Counted from the stretch's first letter, positions 51,502-63,345 are shown. The stretch: 64,000 bases of DNA from Arcanobacterium pinnipediorum (GCF_023973165.1 NZ_CP099547.1:1674001-1738000), one strand, 5' to 3'. The notes: generated by a model not told the origin, from the sequence alone. Made by a program: numbers and translations.

Positions 51502-52620
51502 ATGCAAGACATAAACGTTCCTGGTTGGGTAGTGCAGGCCTTTGTGCGCAGTGCACTCGATGCCGGTGCGAGTGCGCAACGTACACTCATTGAGCAAACC
51601 GCCAATGATCTTCTCACTGTTTGGGCAGCACCTGAGCGGTTATTTCATAACACTCGGCATCTAACCGATATGCTCACTCGCGTAGATACTCTTGCACCCG
51701 AAACTCAAAACCCGTGCCTGGTACGGTTGGCAACTTGGGGCCACGGACTCGTCTTCAATATTTCCCCAGAGGCGGTTTACTCGCGCAATGGCGGTGAAGA
51801 CGAGCGCGCTTCTGCCCACGTGGCCGCCCAGTATTTTTCCGCTATCGGTATTCCAAGCAACAACATCGAGCGAATTTCAGATTTGATTATGCAGATGCAC
51901 AAACGCCACGACGTTCCAGGTTTGACTACCCACGCTGACGAAACCTCACGTTTCGATTCTATCGACGTTGATCGCATGGCCTTATACGATGCACACTTTG
52001 GAACCCTAGCCACCCCTCCACAGCGCTACAAGAGCTATGTGCAACAGGTGCGCGAGGAATATGCACATGTTCCAGAACAAGACTGGTTGATGGCTCGGCG
52101 GTTGATCGCACAACACTTATTGGCGCGTAAACGAATCTTTTTGACGCCACTGGCCGCACAGTGGGAACCAGTTGCTCGGCAAAACTTACAAGCCGAATTA
52201 GAACGAATTGATGCTCTTGCACTGTGCGCTGATACGACGACGGATTCGCACGATTATCAACCACCGACCGAAACGCTACCTGGCGCGATCTTAGAAGAAG
52301 ATCCAACCGCAAAGCTGTTCCAAACCGCCGAGCTGGAACGCAACATGGTTCAAACTCCTGCCCCGGATGTGGATAGTGATCACGATAACGGCGCTGTTGA
52401 CGACGTCGTCGTCTCTGATGTTATTCAACCCCACGTGCCGGTAGTGAAGCGATCCTCGCTCGAAGAACTCGATGATGCGTTCACCCCAGGTGCTCCGCCA
52501 CGAGTTTTAGACCATTCACAAGCTGCGGCAGCGCGGCGCGAACAGATTGTCCAAGAAACCTTGGAAACAATTGAGCGTAAGCAAACCGAAGCACTGGAAG
52601 GGCGCGAAGAACGCGAGTAG
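51502..52620 (+). CDS. HD-domain-like protein lacking the catalytic Asp
   Basis: The 372-residue protein aligns with the COG4339-type HD phosphohydrolases: LFHNTRHLTDML holds His49 and His53, and EYAHVPEQDWLMARRLIAQHLLARKRIF is the typical ending of the fold. Where the family has FHDAVYD this protein has WGHGLVFNI, so the HD pair becomes HG. The last 150 residues are an acidic, likely disordered tail ending in a charged helix (REQIVQETLETIERKQTEAL). It may bind nucleotides without cutting them. The start follows GGAGG. Confidence 0.75.
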   Translation: MQDINVPGWVVQAFVRSALDAGASAQRTLIEQTANDLLTVWAAPERLFHNTRHLTDMLTRVDTLAPETQNPCLVRLATWGHGLVFNISPEAVYSRNGGEDERASAHVAAQYFSAIGIPSNNIERISDLIMQMHKRHDVPGLTTHADETSRFDSIDVDRMALYDAHFGTLATPPQRYKSYVQQVREEYAHVPEQDWLMARRLIAQHLLARKRIFLTPLAAQWEPVARQNLQAELERIDALALCADTTTDSHDYQPPTETLPGAILEEDPTAKLFQTAELERNMVQTPAPDVDSDHDNGAVDDVVVSDVIQPHVPVVKRSSLEELDDAFTPGAPPRVLDHSQAAAARREQIVQETLETIERKQTEALEGREERE

Positions 52621-52668
52621 AAACGCTAAGTATGGTGCTGAGGTAGCAAAGGCTTCGTCGTTTTATAG

Positions 52669-53895
52669 TCAGTCTTGGGTTTGCTTGGTGTTATACGCCG
52701 GAAACGACAACAGCATCACGAACGCCGGAAGAACTGTTGTACTGATGACGCTCAAATATATTGCCACGCCGTGGTTAGGGATCACTAGCCCAGCAAAGAA
52801 CGTTGAGAGCGCCGAAGCACCATAAAAAGACAACGTCTCTACCGAATCAACCCGAGCCAAATGCTCATCATCTGTCACATACTGGCTCAATGTTCCCACA
52901 TAAATAAAGAGTCCAACCCAGAAAAAATCGAGCGCGAAGAGCCCGAAACTGAGGAAGAATAGGTTATGGATGAACGCAAAGGTTGCCAGGATGATGCCGA
53001 CACCTGCGAGGGATAGAGACATTACTAGTTTATAGCCCCCGATAGGAACGAAGCGCTCTAACGTCAAGGACGCAATGATTCCTCCTACGCCAGAGGAGGC
53101 AAGTATGAAGCCGACCAGCCATGCTGGTAGACCGAGATCAGATTTCAGATGAACCACTACGCCATAGATGTATCCGGCAGTGGTTGCACCTAACGCAACC
53201 TGAACTAACTGCGCCGCGATAAGGGTTCTACTGCGAGCAATATATGCCATGCCTTCATAAATATCGGGCAAGATCGCGCGAAAGATCCCGCTCTTACCTG
53301 AACTGGTAGCAGATGAGGCCACTGTGGGCCGCGGCGGCAATGCTCGATAAATAAGGGCATTTGCACCGGACATAACAGCTGGGACGAAGAGCGCCAACGG
53401 GCCACCGAGTAACCCTACTATTCCGCCAGCAACTGAAGGGCCACCAATCGCGGCAACACCTTCAACAGTTTCTACTCGTGAGTGATAGTGAAGGAGCGCA
53501 TCGCGTCCCAGTAGCTGCGGAACATAGCCGGCACTTGCTGCTACCCCAAATTGGGACGCGGCTCCACGCAGTGAACCGATCGCAATAAAAACTAGCGGCT
53601 GAGCAAAACCAACGTAGAGAAATATCCCCAAGATAGCTAGGCAGATCGCTTCAATAATATAGCCACCGATCACGATTGGTCTGCGCGGTAGCCGGTCTGC
53701 AATCGCCGCCAGCGGCATTGTCAAAACTAATTGAGTAGTTAACGTTGCCGCTGCCAACGTGGCAGCCAATGCGATGGATCCAGTCGCGTAGAGGAAGGCA
53801 AGCGGGAGAGCGACTTGCGCTATTGCGTCTCCAATAAGGTTAATGAGTGTTGTCGAATATAGCCGGCGATAAACGCCCTTCGTCACGTTACTCAT
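52669..53895 (-). CDS. MFS efflux transporter
   Basis: The 408-residue protein has 12 predicted membrane segments. The family loop AAIADRLPRRPIVIGGY between helices 2 and 3 (MFS motif A) is present. It resembles the MFS_3-type multidrug exporters. The start at 53895 puts GGAG six bases before the ATG; ATGs at 53898 and 53907 are alternatives. Substrate unknown. Confidence 0.88.
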   Translation of the reverse strand: MSNVTKGVYRRLYSTTLINLIGDAIAQVALPLAFLYATGSIALAATLAAATLTTQLVLTMPLAAIADRLPRRPIVIGGYIIEAICLAILGIFLYVGFAQPLVFIAIGSLRGAASQFGVAASAGYVPQLLGRDALLHYHSRVETVEGVAAIGGPSVAGGIVGLLGGPLALFVPAVMSGANALIYRALPPRPTVASSATSSGKSGIFRAILPDIYEGMAYIARSRTLIAAQLVQVALGATTAGYIYGVVVHLKSDLGLPAWLVGFILASSGVGGIIASLTLERFVPIGGYKLVMSLSLAGVGIILATFAFIHNLFFLSFGLFALDFFWVGLFIYVGTLSQYVTDDEHLARVDSVETLSFYGASALSTFFAGLVIPNHGVAIYLSVISTTVLPAFVMLLSFPAYNTKQTQD

Positions 53896-54153
53896 CATGA
53901 TCTCCATAATCGTTCAACATTAACGCTACGCATTCATTTAGGTAGCGGCACATCCAGCTAATAGTATGTTTCGTGTAAGTTTATCTTGCTGAAATGTTCA
54001 TTTCTATTTATAATGATTTCAGATATTCACCCCAATTCCTGAGCATCCATGGCGTTTATGTATGTATGAACAAAGTTGATCCAGGCACGGTGCCGTTAGG
54101 TCGTAAAGAGCTGAGCTAAAGAACAACGTGTGGTTTACGCGAAGGAGTGGGAA

Positions 54154-55650
54154 GTGATTAGTGAGGATCGGTTATCGTTTCGGGATGTGTTGTTTGGCTG
54201 CGTGGTCTTTAGCGGACTAGCTTCTTTTGCACTCATACACACCCAAGGATTTCAGCAACTAGGATTTATCTCAACTGCTGGATTTATCGGTGATATTTTC
54301 GGCCTCACCCAACGCCTCCCCTTGCCTACGCAATGGACACTGAGCATTACTATCGGAGCGCTCACCGAAATAATCTGCGCCGCCCTCAGCTGGTGGATAC
54401 TTACCCGAACGAGTTTATCTTTCACACTACGCTTCACCCTTGCCGTAGGTCTCACAGCAGTATTTCGCGGCATATTCTTCGCTCCCTACCTCAACGTCTT
54501 ATCAAGTCTTCAATGGGCTGGGGTAGCAGTATTTTCCACCTACTACTACTGGAAGTATCGTCGAGTATGGCCACTAGCATTAAGCCACGCACTATTTAAC
54601 GCCATCGCATTTAGACCAAACGACATCTTGAGCGAAACACTCTTAGGAACACTAAAAACCACCACCAACGACGTCGTCCTGCCCATCATCATGTGCTGGG
54701 CAATCGCATGGCTCATCACCCGAACCCTCAACCACGCCACCACTAAAAACACAACTACAGTGCCAAAAACCGCGCTCTGCGCTCTACGCGCAACGATGAT
54801 TCTTGGAGCAACAACCATCACCGTTGGCGGATTCATTGCCGGCATCATCCAGCTTTTTTGGCAAAAATCATTGCCCATCTATATTCCTGGAGTCTATTAT
54901 TCATCCCTGGAACAAAACCGGTCACAATGGTTCTGGGGCATGATTATCATCGGAGGCCTGCTAGTAGTAGCATGGTATATGCTCTCTCGGAATACGTTTC
55001 CTTCACACTCATCGCCAGCCACCCGGCATAGCTCCTGGATGATTTTTGGAGTATTTTTTGCTATCGTCCTCGTGCAAGGAAGCGCTTTTCGTATCTATTT
55101 CAGATCCTGGGGAATGGCGACCGGAACCGACTTTCACCATTGGTTTACCAATCACGACATATATGGCATAGACGTTCCGCTATCATCTCCTTCAATATGG
55201 GATATTCTCCGCAATACGCTCAATGGCGGCATGGAAGAACTTGCCTATGCGTTAATTTTATTAGCCTTGATCTATATGTTCCGCATGCCATCACGCCTGT
55301 CGATTGCAGTAGTACTCATCTTCCGGGTGATACTACACCTGTACTACGCAACGCTTGGCATAGTATTATGGCTTATTCCCGACGGTATCTTTGCCGGCAT
55401 ATATGTCACACGCCGAGGCCGTATCCTACCGCTGATCATCGCTCACGGACTCTACGACGCAATTCTTGCCATCCAAGAATATATTGTGCGCACCGACCTT
55501 TTCGGCCACCTTCGCACCGATGCGATTGACCGGATATGGACTCCCGTAACTGGAATAGCTGGCATCATCGCCCTCACCCTCGCCTACGTCTACTACACAC
55601 ATAAGCGGTCCGAGGAAACTACAGAAAGCCTGACAGCCACACCAATTTAG
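54154..55650 (+). CDS. Tandem CPBP (Abi-type) membrane protein
   Basis: The 498-residue membrane protein has about 13 segments in two halves with CPBP-like traits. The second half has NGGMEELAYALILL (the EE pair of the protease site), LIFRVILHLYY and IAHGLYDAILA. The first half has ALTEIICAALSWW and LALSHALFNAIAF, with fewer catalytic residues. CPBP members process prenylated proteins or bacteriocin-related peptides, but single-residue changes here make activity unsure. The GTG start at 54154 follows AAGGAG with six bases; a GTG at 54130 opens the same frame. No bacteriocin gene is seen next to it. Confidence 0.72.
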   Translation: MISEDRLSFRDVLFGCVVFSGLASFALIHTQGFQQLGFISTAGFIGDIFGLTQRLPLPTQWTLSITIGALTEIICAALSWWILTRTSLSFTLRFTLAVGLTAVFRGIFFAPYLNVLSSLQWAGVAVFSTYYYWKYRRVWPLALSHALFNAIAFRPNDILSETLLGTLKTTTNDVVLPIIMCWAIAWLITRTLNHATTKNTTTVPKTALCALRATMILGATTITVGGFIAGIIQLFWQKSLPIYIPGVYYSSLEQNRSQWFWGMIIIGGLLVVAWYMLSRNTFPSHSSPATRHSSWMIFGVFFAIVLVQGSAFRIYFRSWGMATGTDFHHWFTNHDIYGIDVPLSSPSIWDILRNTLNGGMEELAYALILLALIYMFRMPSRLSIAVVLIFRVILHLYYATLGIVLWLIPDGIFAGIYVTRRGRILPLIIAHGLYDAILAIQEYIVRTDLFGHLRTDAIDRIWTPVTGIAGIIALTLAYVYYTHKRSEETTESLTATPI

Positions 55651-55712
55651 CCTAAGAAATCTGAAGTAAAGCTCGGCCTATAGCCTAAAGCTCGCATAGC
55701 ACACTGGTTACT

Positions 55713-55757
55713 AAAAAGGAGCGAACCTCGGAACATCTCCGAGGTTCGCTCCTTTTT
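55713..55757. terminator. Bidirectional terminator between the CPBP gene and groEL
   Basis: A perfect 20-bp inverted repeat (55713-55732 and 55738-55757) with loop ACATC. Five A lead in and five T lead out, so it works in both directions. Confidence 0.95.
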
Positions 55758-55797
55758 GTTTGGCCATTATCTGGCCACAAGAACTAAGCAGTTATCC

Positions 55798-57510
<1,713 letters not shown>

Positions 57511-57525
57511 TCACCAGCTAACGTT

Positions 57526-57552
57526 TTATCACTCTCCTACTGAGAGTGCCAA
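57526..57552. promoter_or_regulatory. CIRCE-like element 1 upstream of groEL
   Basis: TTATCACTC-N9-GAGTGCCAA matches the CIRCE pattern TTAGCACTC-N9-GAGTGCTAA with few changes. It lies about 105 bases upstream of the groEL ATG and probably binds HrcA. Confidence 0.7.
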
Positions 57553-57560
57553 CATCAATA

Positions 57561-57587
57561 TTGGCACTCTCGAGGCGAGAGTGCAAG
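57561..57587. promoter_or_regulatory. CIRCE-like element 2 upstream of groEL
   Basis: TTGGCACTC-N9-GAGTGCAAG is a second CIRCE-like site eight bases beyond the first. A promoter (TTGGCA, 16 bases, GATAAA on the minus strand) lies between and across the two sites, so HrcA would block it. The rest of the 305-base gene-free stretch 57421-57725 holds the untranslated leader of groEL and the hairpin of the LytR_C gene. Confidence 0.75.
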
Positions 57588-57634
57588 ATGGCACGGTTAA
57601 AAATGTGCACATTCATCTAGTAGAGAAAAGTTGA

Positions 57635-57668
57635 GTGCCTCGAACGCAACTTTCAACGTTCAAGGCAC
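57635..57668 (-). terminator. Terminator after the LytR_C gene
   Basis: GTGCCTCGAACG and CGTTCAAGGCAC pair with one mismatch around a 10-base loop; on the minus strand it is followed by TCAACTTTTCTC. Confidence 0.6.
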
Positions 57669-57725
57669 CCACAATTAGCTAGAGAGATAACACCTTCTAC
57701 GATGCTGTTTTAATCTCAAACGATA

Positions 57726-58343
57726 TCAGCGCAAAATAACGACGACGTCTGCATCGAGTCCGAGATCTGTTCCGTCCTCAACAGCAACATTTCCGAGATT
57801 CTTCGCAATATCTTGAGCTACTTGGAGGTGTGCTGCATCTCGGTAATAGACCGTGGTATCAATGGGTAAGCGCGCATTGGAGTAATCTCCTGGATTGACA
57901 TTCTCATATCCCTGATCTGCCAGTTCTTGCGCAGTGCGCGCCGCTAATCCGGCTTCACCTCGCCCGTTTAGCACTAAAACACCGATGGTCTTATCAATCT
58001 CAGGTTGTGCAGGCGGAGCAGATGGTTGCGCATCTTGTTCTGCACTCTCTGGATCTTCACTTGCCGGCTCATCAGCAGGTTCTTGTTGTCCGGGCTGACT
58101 TGGTTGTTGGTCAGGCGAAGCAGGTTGTTGAACTTCAGCGCTAGAATCCTGCGTTGATTTTTCCGCGATAGTACTATCACTAGCTGCCCACAGTCCGATT
58201 CCCCAACCGAGGAGGGGAGCAAGGACAAGCACTGCGGCAAGGGCAAGAAGCCATGGGCTAAACCGCCGTGGCTGACGGTGTGACCCCAGACTCTCACGTT
58301 CTTGGGCTAGCCGGTCAAATTCGTCTTCTATATATGCGTTCAC
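57726..58343 (-). CDS. LytR_C-domain membrane protein (VirR-like)
   Basis: The 205-residue protein has a short cytoplasmic N-terminus (1-27), one membrane anchor (about 30-52), a Pro/Gln/Glu/Asp-rich linker (60-115) and a LytR_C domain (118-205; IGVLVLNGRGEAGLAARTAQELADQG-type opening). It follows a DUF3263 gene, the same order as Rv0430-Rv0431 (VirR) in Mycobacterium, where VirR influences wall and vesicle formation. The GTG start has only a weak TAGGTAGG site. Confidence 0.87.
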   Translation of the reverse strand: MNAYIEDEFDRLAQERESLGSHRQPRRFSPWLLALAAVLVLAPLLGWGIGLWAASDSTIAEKSTQDSSAEVQQPASPDQQPSQPGQQEPADEPASEDPESAEQDAQPSAPPAQPEIDKTIGVLVLNGRGEAGLAARTAQELADQGYENVNPGDYSNARLPIDTTVYYRDAAHLQVAQDIAKNLGNVAVEDGTDLGLDADVVVILR

Positions 58344-58413
58344 GCGTTGGCCTACCTATATTCTCTTAACGATTATTCTCTTGTCGATCAGGATCTATAT
58401 ATACTGCTGAGAT

Positions 58414-58674
58414 TTACATTGGGTGGCGTTCTTCAACTCGCCCATCACGTAATCGACGTAACCGATCCACAAGTTGTGGCCGCGCCTTCCAGACACGTTC
58501 ATCATCAAGCATACGCGACAAAAGCGCATAATAACGCATGGGAGAGATATGTAGCTCTTGGGCAATGGCCCGCTCTTTTGTTTGAGCAATCCTCCACCAT
58601 GATTCTTCGATTCTAAATATCAGTATTTCCAATTCCGTCAAATGTTGCGAACTATCTTGTTGAGCCTGCTCCAT
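58414..58674 (-). CDS. DUF3263 protein
   Basis: The 86-residue protein has the typical pattern LEILIFRIEESWWRIAQTKERAIAQELHISPMRYYALLSRML, an HTH-like fold, then a basic end LVDRLRRLRDGR. It is probably a small DNA-binding protein of unknown targets. The start MEQAQQ at 58674 is preferred to an upstream one (58755) because the preceding residues do not fit. It is 70 bases upstream of the LytR_C gene. Confidence 0.85.
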   Translation of the reverse strand: MEQAQQDSSQHLTELEILIFRIEESWWRIAQTKERAIAQELHISPMRYYALLSRMLDDERVWKARPQLVDRLRRLRDGRVEERHPM

Positions 58675-58798
58675 GCTGTCAATCCTACCCGGTTCGACCC
58701 AGATATAGACCACAATCGTGCTACAGCCATATCTGCAATAACCTAAGAACACCACATAATATCGATTCTGACCACTAAACTAACAGGCTTAGTCCCAC

Positions 58799-58804
58799 TA
58801 AAAT
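58799..58804 (+). promoter_or_regulatory. Probable -10 element of ung (leaderless)
   Basis: TAAAAT is followed by six bases and the ATG. There is no ribosome site and the -35 is weak. Confidence 0.4.
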
Positions 58805-58810
58805 AGAACT

Positions 58811-59482
58811 ATGAATACACTCGGCAATGTTATGCATCCAACATGGGCACAGGCTATGGAACCAGTTGCTTCCCAGATTCACGCTATGGGAGATTTCTTG
58901 CGTGAAGAAAATGCTCAACACCGCGGCTACCTTCCCCAAGGCAAGAAAATCTTGCGAGCTTTTGAGCTACCTCTACCTGATGTTCGAGTGCTCATCGTCG
59001 GACAAGATCCATACCCCACCCCTACGCACCCGGTTGGTCTTTCATTTTCTGTAGATCGCTCTGTTCGCCCGTTACCTCGCTCTTTAATTAACATCTATCG
59101 TGAACTACACGACGATCTGGGTATTACGCCTCCCGAACATGGCGATCTGACCTCCTGGACCGAGCAAGGAGTGATGCTACTGAACCGCGTATTGACCGTC
59201 ACCCCCGGCTCCCCAGGTTCGCACGCGAACCTGGGGTGGGAGAAGGTAACCGATCATGCCTTTAGAACTCTCGCCCAACGCGGTGGCCCACTCGTAGCAA
59301 TATTGTGGGGAAAACAAGCACAATCCTTAGCCCCGCTCATGCCCGATGTACCAAATATCAACACACCTCACCCATCTCCACTATCGGCACACCGTGGCTT
59401 TTTCGGCTCTAAACCATTTTCGAGAGCTAACGCATTACTTGTAGCGCAAGGAGGCGAACCGATCGACTGGACCATCGTCTAA
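58811..59482 (+). CDS. ung: Uracil-DNA glycosylase
   Basis: Ung removes uracil from DNA and starts base excision repair. The 223-residue protein has the water-activating motif [18 protein letters not shown] near residue 60, [14 protein letters not shown] and the DNA-binding [17 protein letters not shown]. The normal length and both active-site motifs suggest it is functional. The transcript is probably leaderless. Confidence 0.97.
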   Translation: MNTLGNVMHPTWAQAMEPVASQIHAMGDFLREENAQHRGYLPQGKKILRAFELPLPDVRVLIVGQDPYPTPTHPVGLSFSVDRSVRPLPRSLINIYRELHDDLGITPPEHGDLTSWTEQGVMLLNRVLTVTPGSPGSHANLGWEKVTDHAFRTLAQRGGPLVAILWGKQAQSLAPLMPDVPNINTPHPSPLSAHRGFFGSKPFSRANALLVAQGGEPIDWTIV

Positions 59483-59486
59483 ATTT

Positions 59487-60791
59487 TCACGCCGAGAAGG
59501 TGCTACGCCACCTGAGCATAAAAACTCCAGCACCGATCAATAACAATGCCATACCCGTTAAATACCATGCTTCAAATCCCGTCTTCGCCAATTGTTGGCC
59601 CGGCACAACATCTTCACCCGCAGGAGCTGAATGTGTCACTACATCCGAGGTTTGTGGATGAGGTTCTGGCACAGGCGGCGCGCTATCGGGTTCTGGAACA
59701 GATGGAAGACTCGGCACGCATTGGTCTGAACCGGCAACGATTACGTTCCCCGTTAAGCCATCACGCACTGGATTTCCGGCTTCATCGCGGCAAACGTCAT
59801 CAACCCCCAGCCATTGCAACACCGCTTCAGTTTCCTGACGCTGTTGCGAGTGACGAATCAACACTAAACTTTGGCCATGTTCTTCAGGCGATATCAGTGG
59901 CGTAATCAAGCTACGATCATATTGTGGAACCATAGCACTCACTACAATTCGTAAATTTCCACGGTCAGCGACATTGCGCAGATCAAGATACATCTCTTGA
60001 CCAGGCTGAACATGATCGAGATCGATTTCATTGCCTGCAACATCAACCAGAGCTCTCGCATCTGGAAGTTCGACCGAAACTGAAGGCAGTGCGGTTTTTA
60101 TTGTAATCGGGCCGATGAGTTCGCCAGCAAGACCCACCTCACGCGGAACTTCCACTCTGATCTCACTATCCAGATTGGGGTGATCTAGCCCGGTATTATG
60201 CTCAGACAATAAATAATTGTAGAGCTTAGTTATTGCCGCAGAATCTTCACTTTGGGATGAGCGATTGTCTAGATCTGCAAAATCTGGCTCCACCCCGTCA
60301 GTCAACCGCCAAATTGCAGATTGTGTGGCGGTAATTGCTTGTGGAACAGAAAGATGTGGAATATCGAGATCTTGGGCTAGTTCGGCGATGCTTCGCGTAG
60401 GGAAAGAATGTTGGACGATCCATGCCACTTTCTGCCGCACCTGCGGATCGATACCAAAGGCGTTATCTCCTAAGAAACCATCCCAATCAGTGAGAGAAAT
60501 CGGTGAGTTGCGATTAATGGAAACCGTTATTTCTAGGCAATAGGCACGATAGAGAGCGTTGTGCGGATCTTTGATAGTAAAAAGCATTGGCCGCGTGCGC
60601 CAAACTTGGCGAGTATATCCTGGATGCAGGTTAGCTTCGACTACCGGACGGTAGCTCATCGTGATACCTCGCAGATTCTCTTCTTGAGCTTCGATACGAT
60701 AGCTGGAATCATCTGCATGTGCACTACCTACTGGCACAAGCACGAAAATAGTTGCAGTAAGAATAGTTAATAGACGAATGACAAGGTTCAT
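59487..60791 (-). CDS. Thioester-domain surface protein, sortase-anchored (LAKTG)
   Basis: The 434-residue protein has a signal peptide (cleaved after SAHA near 26), a TQXA thioester domain (about 35-200) with the Cys in YRAYCLEITVSI and the Gln in ITATQSAIWRLTDG, then a beta-rich Ig-like part (205-330), a Pro-rich stalk (about 365-400), LAKTG, a membrane segment and a short basic end. Such Cys-Gln thioester bonds can couple covalently to host proteins, so this is a probable adhesin, perhaps a fimbrial tip. AAGGA precedes the start. Confidence 0.9.
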   Translation of the reverse strand: MNLVIRLLTILTATIFVLVPVGSAHADDSSYRIEAQEENLRGITMSYRPVVEANLHPGYTRQVWRTRPMLFTIKDPHNALYRAYCLEITVSINRNSPISLTDWDGFLGDNAFGIDPQVRQKVAWIVQHSFPTRSIAELAQDLDIPHLSVPQAITATQSAIWRLTDGVEPDFADLDNRSSQSEDSAAITKLYNYLLSEHNTGLDHPNLDSEIRVEVPREVGLAGELIGPITIKTALPSVSVELPDARALVDVAGNEIDLDHVQPGQEMYLDLRNVADRGNLRIVVSAMVPQYDRSLITPLISPEEHGQSLVLIRHSQQRQETEAVLQWLGVDDVCRDEAGNPVRDGLTGNVIVAGSDQCVPSLPSVPEPDSAPPVPEPHPQTSDVVTHSAPAGEDVVPGQQLAKTGFEAWYLTGMALLLIGAGVFMLRWRSTFSA

Positions 60792-61093
60792 CGCTAGTCC
60801 TTATGTTGGAGAAGTATGCTTACTCCACCAGACTAAGCACCCAAAAGAACTACCCAGAATAAAAATCCACAGTAGCTCGATTATCCACATTGGCGTTGTT
60901 CAAGCTCGTCACAAAGCACATCGCCCAGTCACACGATTCACCACAGCCCGAAACACTAACCTCACTGCCCCACTACAAAATAAAAAGATTAGAAGCCACA
61001 ACACTCACATGTGCGAACACAATGGGAGGGCGATCTTCAGCACAATCACCCTCCCATAAAAGCTGCAACACCTATTTCGACATATCTAATCGA
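60792..61093. other. Gene-free 302-base region before the thioester-protein gene
   Basis: It holds the 5' side of the surface protein gene and a terminator for kbl (61023-61056). A perfect DnaA box TTATCCACA is at 60881-60889, with the related AAATCCACA 18 bases before. I found no convincing promoter or coding frame in it. Confidence 0.5.
61023..61056 (-). terminator. Terminator after kbl
   Basis: TGGGAGGG and CCCTCCCA form an 8-bp stem, extended by GAT/ATC past one mismatch. It lies 38 bases beyond the kbl stop on the minus strand. Confidence 0.6.
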
Positions 61094-62287
61094 CTACTCC
61101 AGCACATCAGATCGCGCCTGAATAAACGCACCAACCGCTTCACGAATATCTTGGTGCGAATGCGCTGCCGAGAGCTGGACACGAATACGTGCCTTACCCA
61201 ACGGCACCACTGGGTAAGAGAAGGCAGTAACATAAACCCCTAGCTCATTTAGGCGCGCCGCAATGTCGCTTGCTAGCCGGGCACCATCCTCACCTGGGAA
61301 CATCACCGCAATAATCGCATGCGAGCCCGGCAACAATTCAAAACCAGCCTCACTCATCAACGAACGGAACAACTGCGCATTATCGGCAACCTTTTCCCGC
61401 AAGTCATCACCTGCACGGGCAATATCTAGCGCCTTCAACGAACCCGCAACGAGCGAAGGAGCAACCGCATTAGAGAACAGATACGGGCGAGCACGCTGCT
61501 TTAACAAAGCAATAAGTTCGCTAGGTCCAGCAATGTAACCACCAGAAGCACCGCCAAGAGCCTTACCCAAAGTACCGCTCAAGATATCTACCCGATCTGC
61601 AACACCAAACTGCGACGGAGTACCCGAACCATGCTCACCAACAATACCCGTCGCATGCGAATCGTCAACCATCACCATAGCGTCAAATTCTTCAGCCAGA
61701 TCGCAAATTTCTGGCAACTTAGCATAATAGCCGTCCATGGAAAACACACCGTCGGTGACAATTAAAATACGCCCCACACCTTGAGCGCGTGCCGCTACAA
61801 GCTGCTGGCGCAACTGATCCATATCGGAATTCTTATACCGGAAGCGTTGCGCCTTACTCAAGCGAACGCCGTCGATAATCGAAGCATGGTTGAGCTCATC
61901 GGAGATAACGGCGTCGTCTTTACTTAACAAAACCTCGAAAATGCCACCGTTGGCATCGAAAGCAGACGGGAACAAAATCGCATCTTCCATCCCCACATAG
62001 TCCGCAATTTTCCGCTCCAACTGGCGGTGAATATCTTGGGTTCCACAAATAAAACGCACCGAAGCCGTGCCATAGCCATAGTTATCCAACCCAGCATGCG
62101 CCGCGGCGATAATCTCCGGATTGTTTGCCAAACCCAAATAGTTATTGGCACAAAAATTCAGTAGCTCCCCGTCAGCAGTGCGAATATGAGCCGACTGTGG
62201 AGACAGGATCTCCCGCTCATTCTTAAACAGTCCACCAGCTCGAATCTCATCAAGCGTATTGGCCAATTCTTCTCGAATACTAAACAT
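61094..62287 (-). CDS. kbl: Glycine C-acetyltransferase (2-amino-3-ketobutyrate CoA ligase)
   Basis: Kbl splits 2-amino-3-ketobutyrate with CoA into glycine and acetyl-CoA, the second step of threonine breakdown. The 397-residue PLP enzyme has [30 protein letters not shown], the Asp and His of [11 protein letters not shown], and the PLP Lys in [14 protein letters not shown]. Its start overlaps the tdh stop by one base (TAATG), so both are made together. Confidence 0.96.
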   Translation of the reverse strand: MFSIREELANTLDEIRAGGLFKNEREILSPQSAHIRTADGELLNFCANNYLGLANNPEIIAAAHAGLDNYGYGTASVRFICGTQDIHRQLERKIADYVGMEDAILFPSAFDANGGIFEVLLSKDDAVISDELNHASIIDGVRLSKAQRFRYKNSDMDQLRQQLVAARAQGVGRILIVTDGVFSMDGYYAKLPEICDLAEEFDAMVMVDDSHATGIVGEHGSGTPSQFGVADRVDILSGTLGKALGGASGGYIAGPSELIALLKQRARPYLFSNAVAPSLVAGSLKALDIARAGDDLREKVADNAQLFRSLMSEAGFELLPGSHAIIAVMFPGEDGARLASDIAARLNELGVYVTAFSYPVVPLGKARIRVQLSAAHSHQDIREAVGAFIQARSDVLE

Positions 62288-63345
62288 TAGTCATTCCATT
62301 CCAAAATAATCTTGCCCGCATGTCCACTACGTGCCGTTTCAAACGCTTCTTCCCAATTCTCGGGCGCAAACCGATGCGTAATCACCTTGCGAATTTGCTC
62401 ACGCAACCGCTGCGAACCAGTCATCAGATAGGTCGCACGGAACCACGTATCATACATAGCTCGCCCATAAACACCCTTAATCGTCAGCATGTGTGAAATG
62501 AGCGAATTCCAATCAATAGCATACTGCCGAGCCGGAAGCCCCAGCAAAGCAATCTTCGCACCGTGCGCACACAAATCAATCATTTGCGCCATCGCAACCG
62601 GTGCACCCGAAATCTCCAAACCGACGTCGAAACCTTCAGTCATCCCCAACGACCCGAAGTAATTACGGATATCTTCGTATGCCGTATTAACTCCCACAAT
62701 GCCGTCGATAGCTTTGGCGAGATCCAGACGTTCATCGTTAATATCAGTCAACACAACATTACGTGCCCCAGCATGACGCGCAATCGCCGCACACATGATG
62801 CCGATCGGACCCGCGCCAGTTACTAAAACATCCTCAGCCGTCAACGGGAACTGAAATGCAGTGTGAACTGCATTACCAAAAGGATCAAATAGAGCGCCAA
62901 GTTCTGGATCGATCTCATCGGGCTGAATCCACACATTGGTTACCGGAACTACCACGTAATCAGCAAAAGCACCATCACGATCCACCCCGATAGAAACCGT
63001 ATTAGGACACATGTGGCGGTTACCCGAGCGGCAATTGCGACAATTGCCACACACTACGTGACCCTCTACTGAAACACGCTGGCCGACATGGAACTGACCT
63101 TGCCCCTCACCTTCAACCACATCAGGACCAAGTTCAACAATTTCACCATAAAACTCATGTCCGATAGTTTGCCCTGCCTGCACATGCGCAGCCGCAAAAT
63201 CGTCCCACGACAAGATATGGAGATCAGTTCCGCACAGTCCTGCCCGCATGACTTTGATTTTTACTTCGCCATAGCCAGGTATCGGCTCAGGAACTTCACG
63301 TAACTCTAGGCCAGGGCCTTGGAGAGGTTTAACAAGCGCTCGCAT
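62287..63345 (-). CDS. tdh: L-threonine 3-dehydrogenase
   Basis: Tdh oxidises threonine to 2-amino-3-ketobutyrate with NAD. The 352-residue zinc alcohol dehydrogenase-type protein has the catalytic zinc ligands in GLCGTDLHI and GHEFYGEIV, the structural zinc set [15 protein letters not shown], and the NAD loop [12 protein letters not shown]. It is the first gene of the tdh-kbl operon. AAGGATGATCT precedes the ATG. Confidence 0.96.
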   Translation of the reverse strand: MRALVKPLQGPGLELREVPEPIPGYGEVKIKVMRAGLCGTDLHILSWDDFAAAHVQAGQTIGHEFYGEIVELGPDVVEGEGQGQFHVGQRVSVEGHVVCGNCRNCRSGNRHMCPNTVSIGVDRDGAFADYVVVPVTNVWIQPDEIDPELGALFDPFGNAVHTAFQFPLTAEDVLVTGAGPIGIMCAAIARHAGARNVVLTDINDERLDLAKAIDGIVGVNTAYEDIRNYFGSLGMTEGFDVGLEISGAPVAMAQMIDLCAHGAKIALLGLPARQYAIDWNSLISHMLTIKGVYGRAMYDTWFRATYLMTGSQRLREQIRKVITHRFAPENWEEAFETARSGHAGKIILEWND

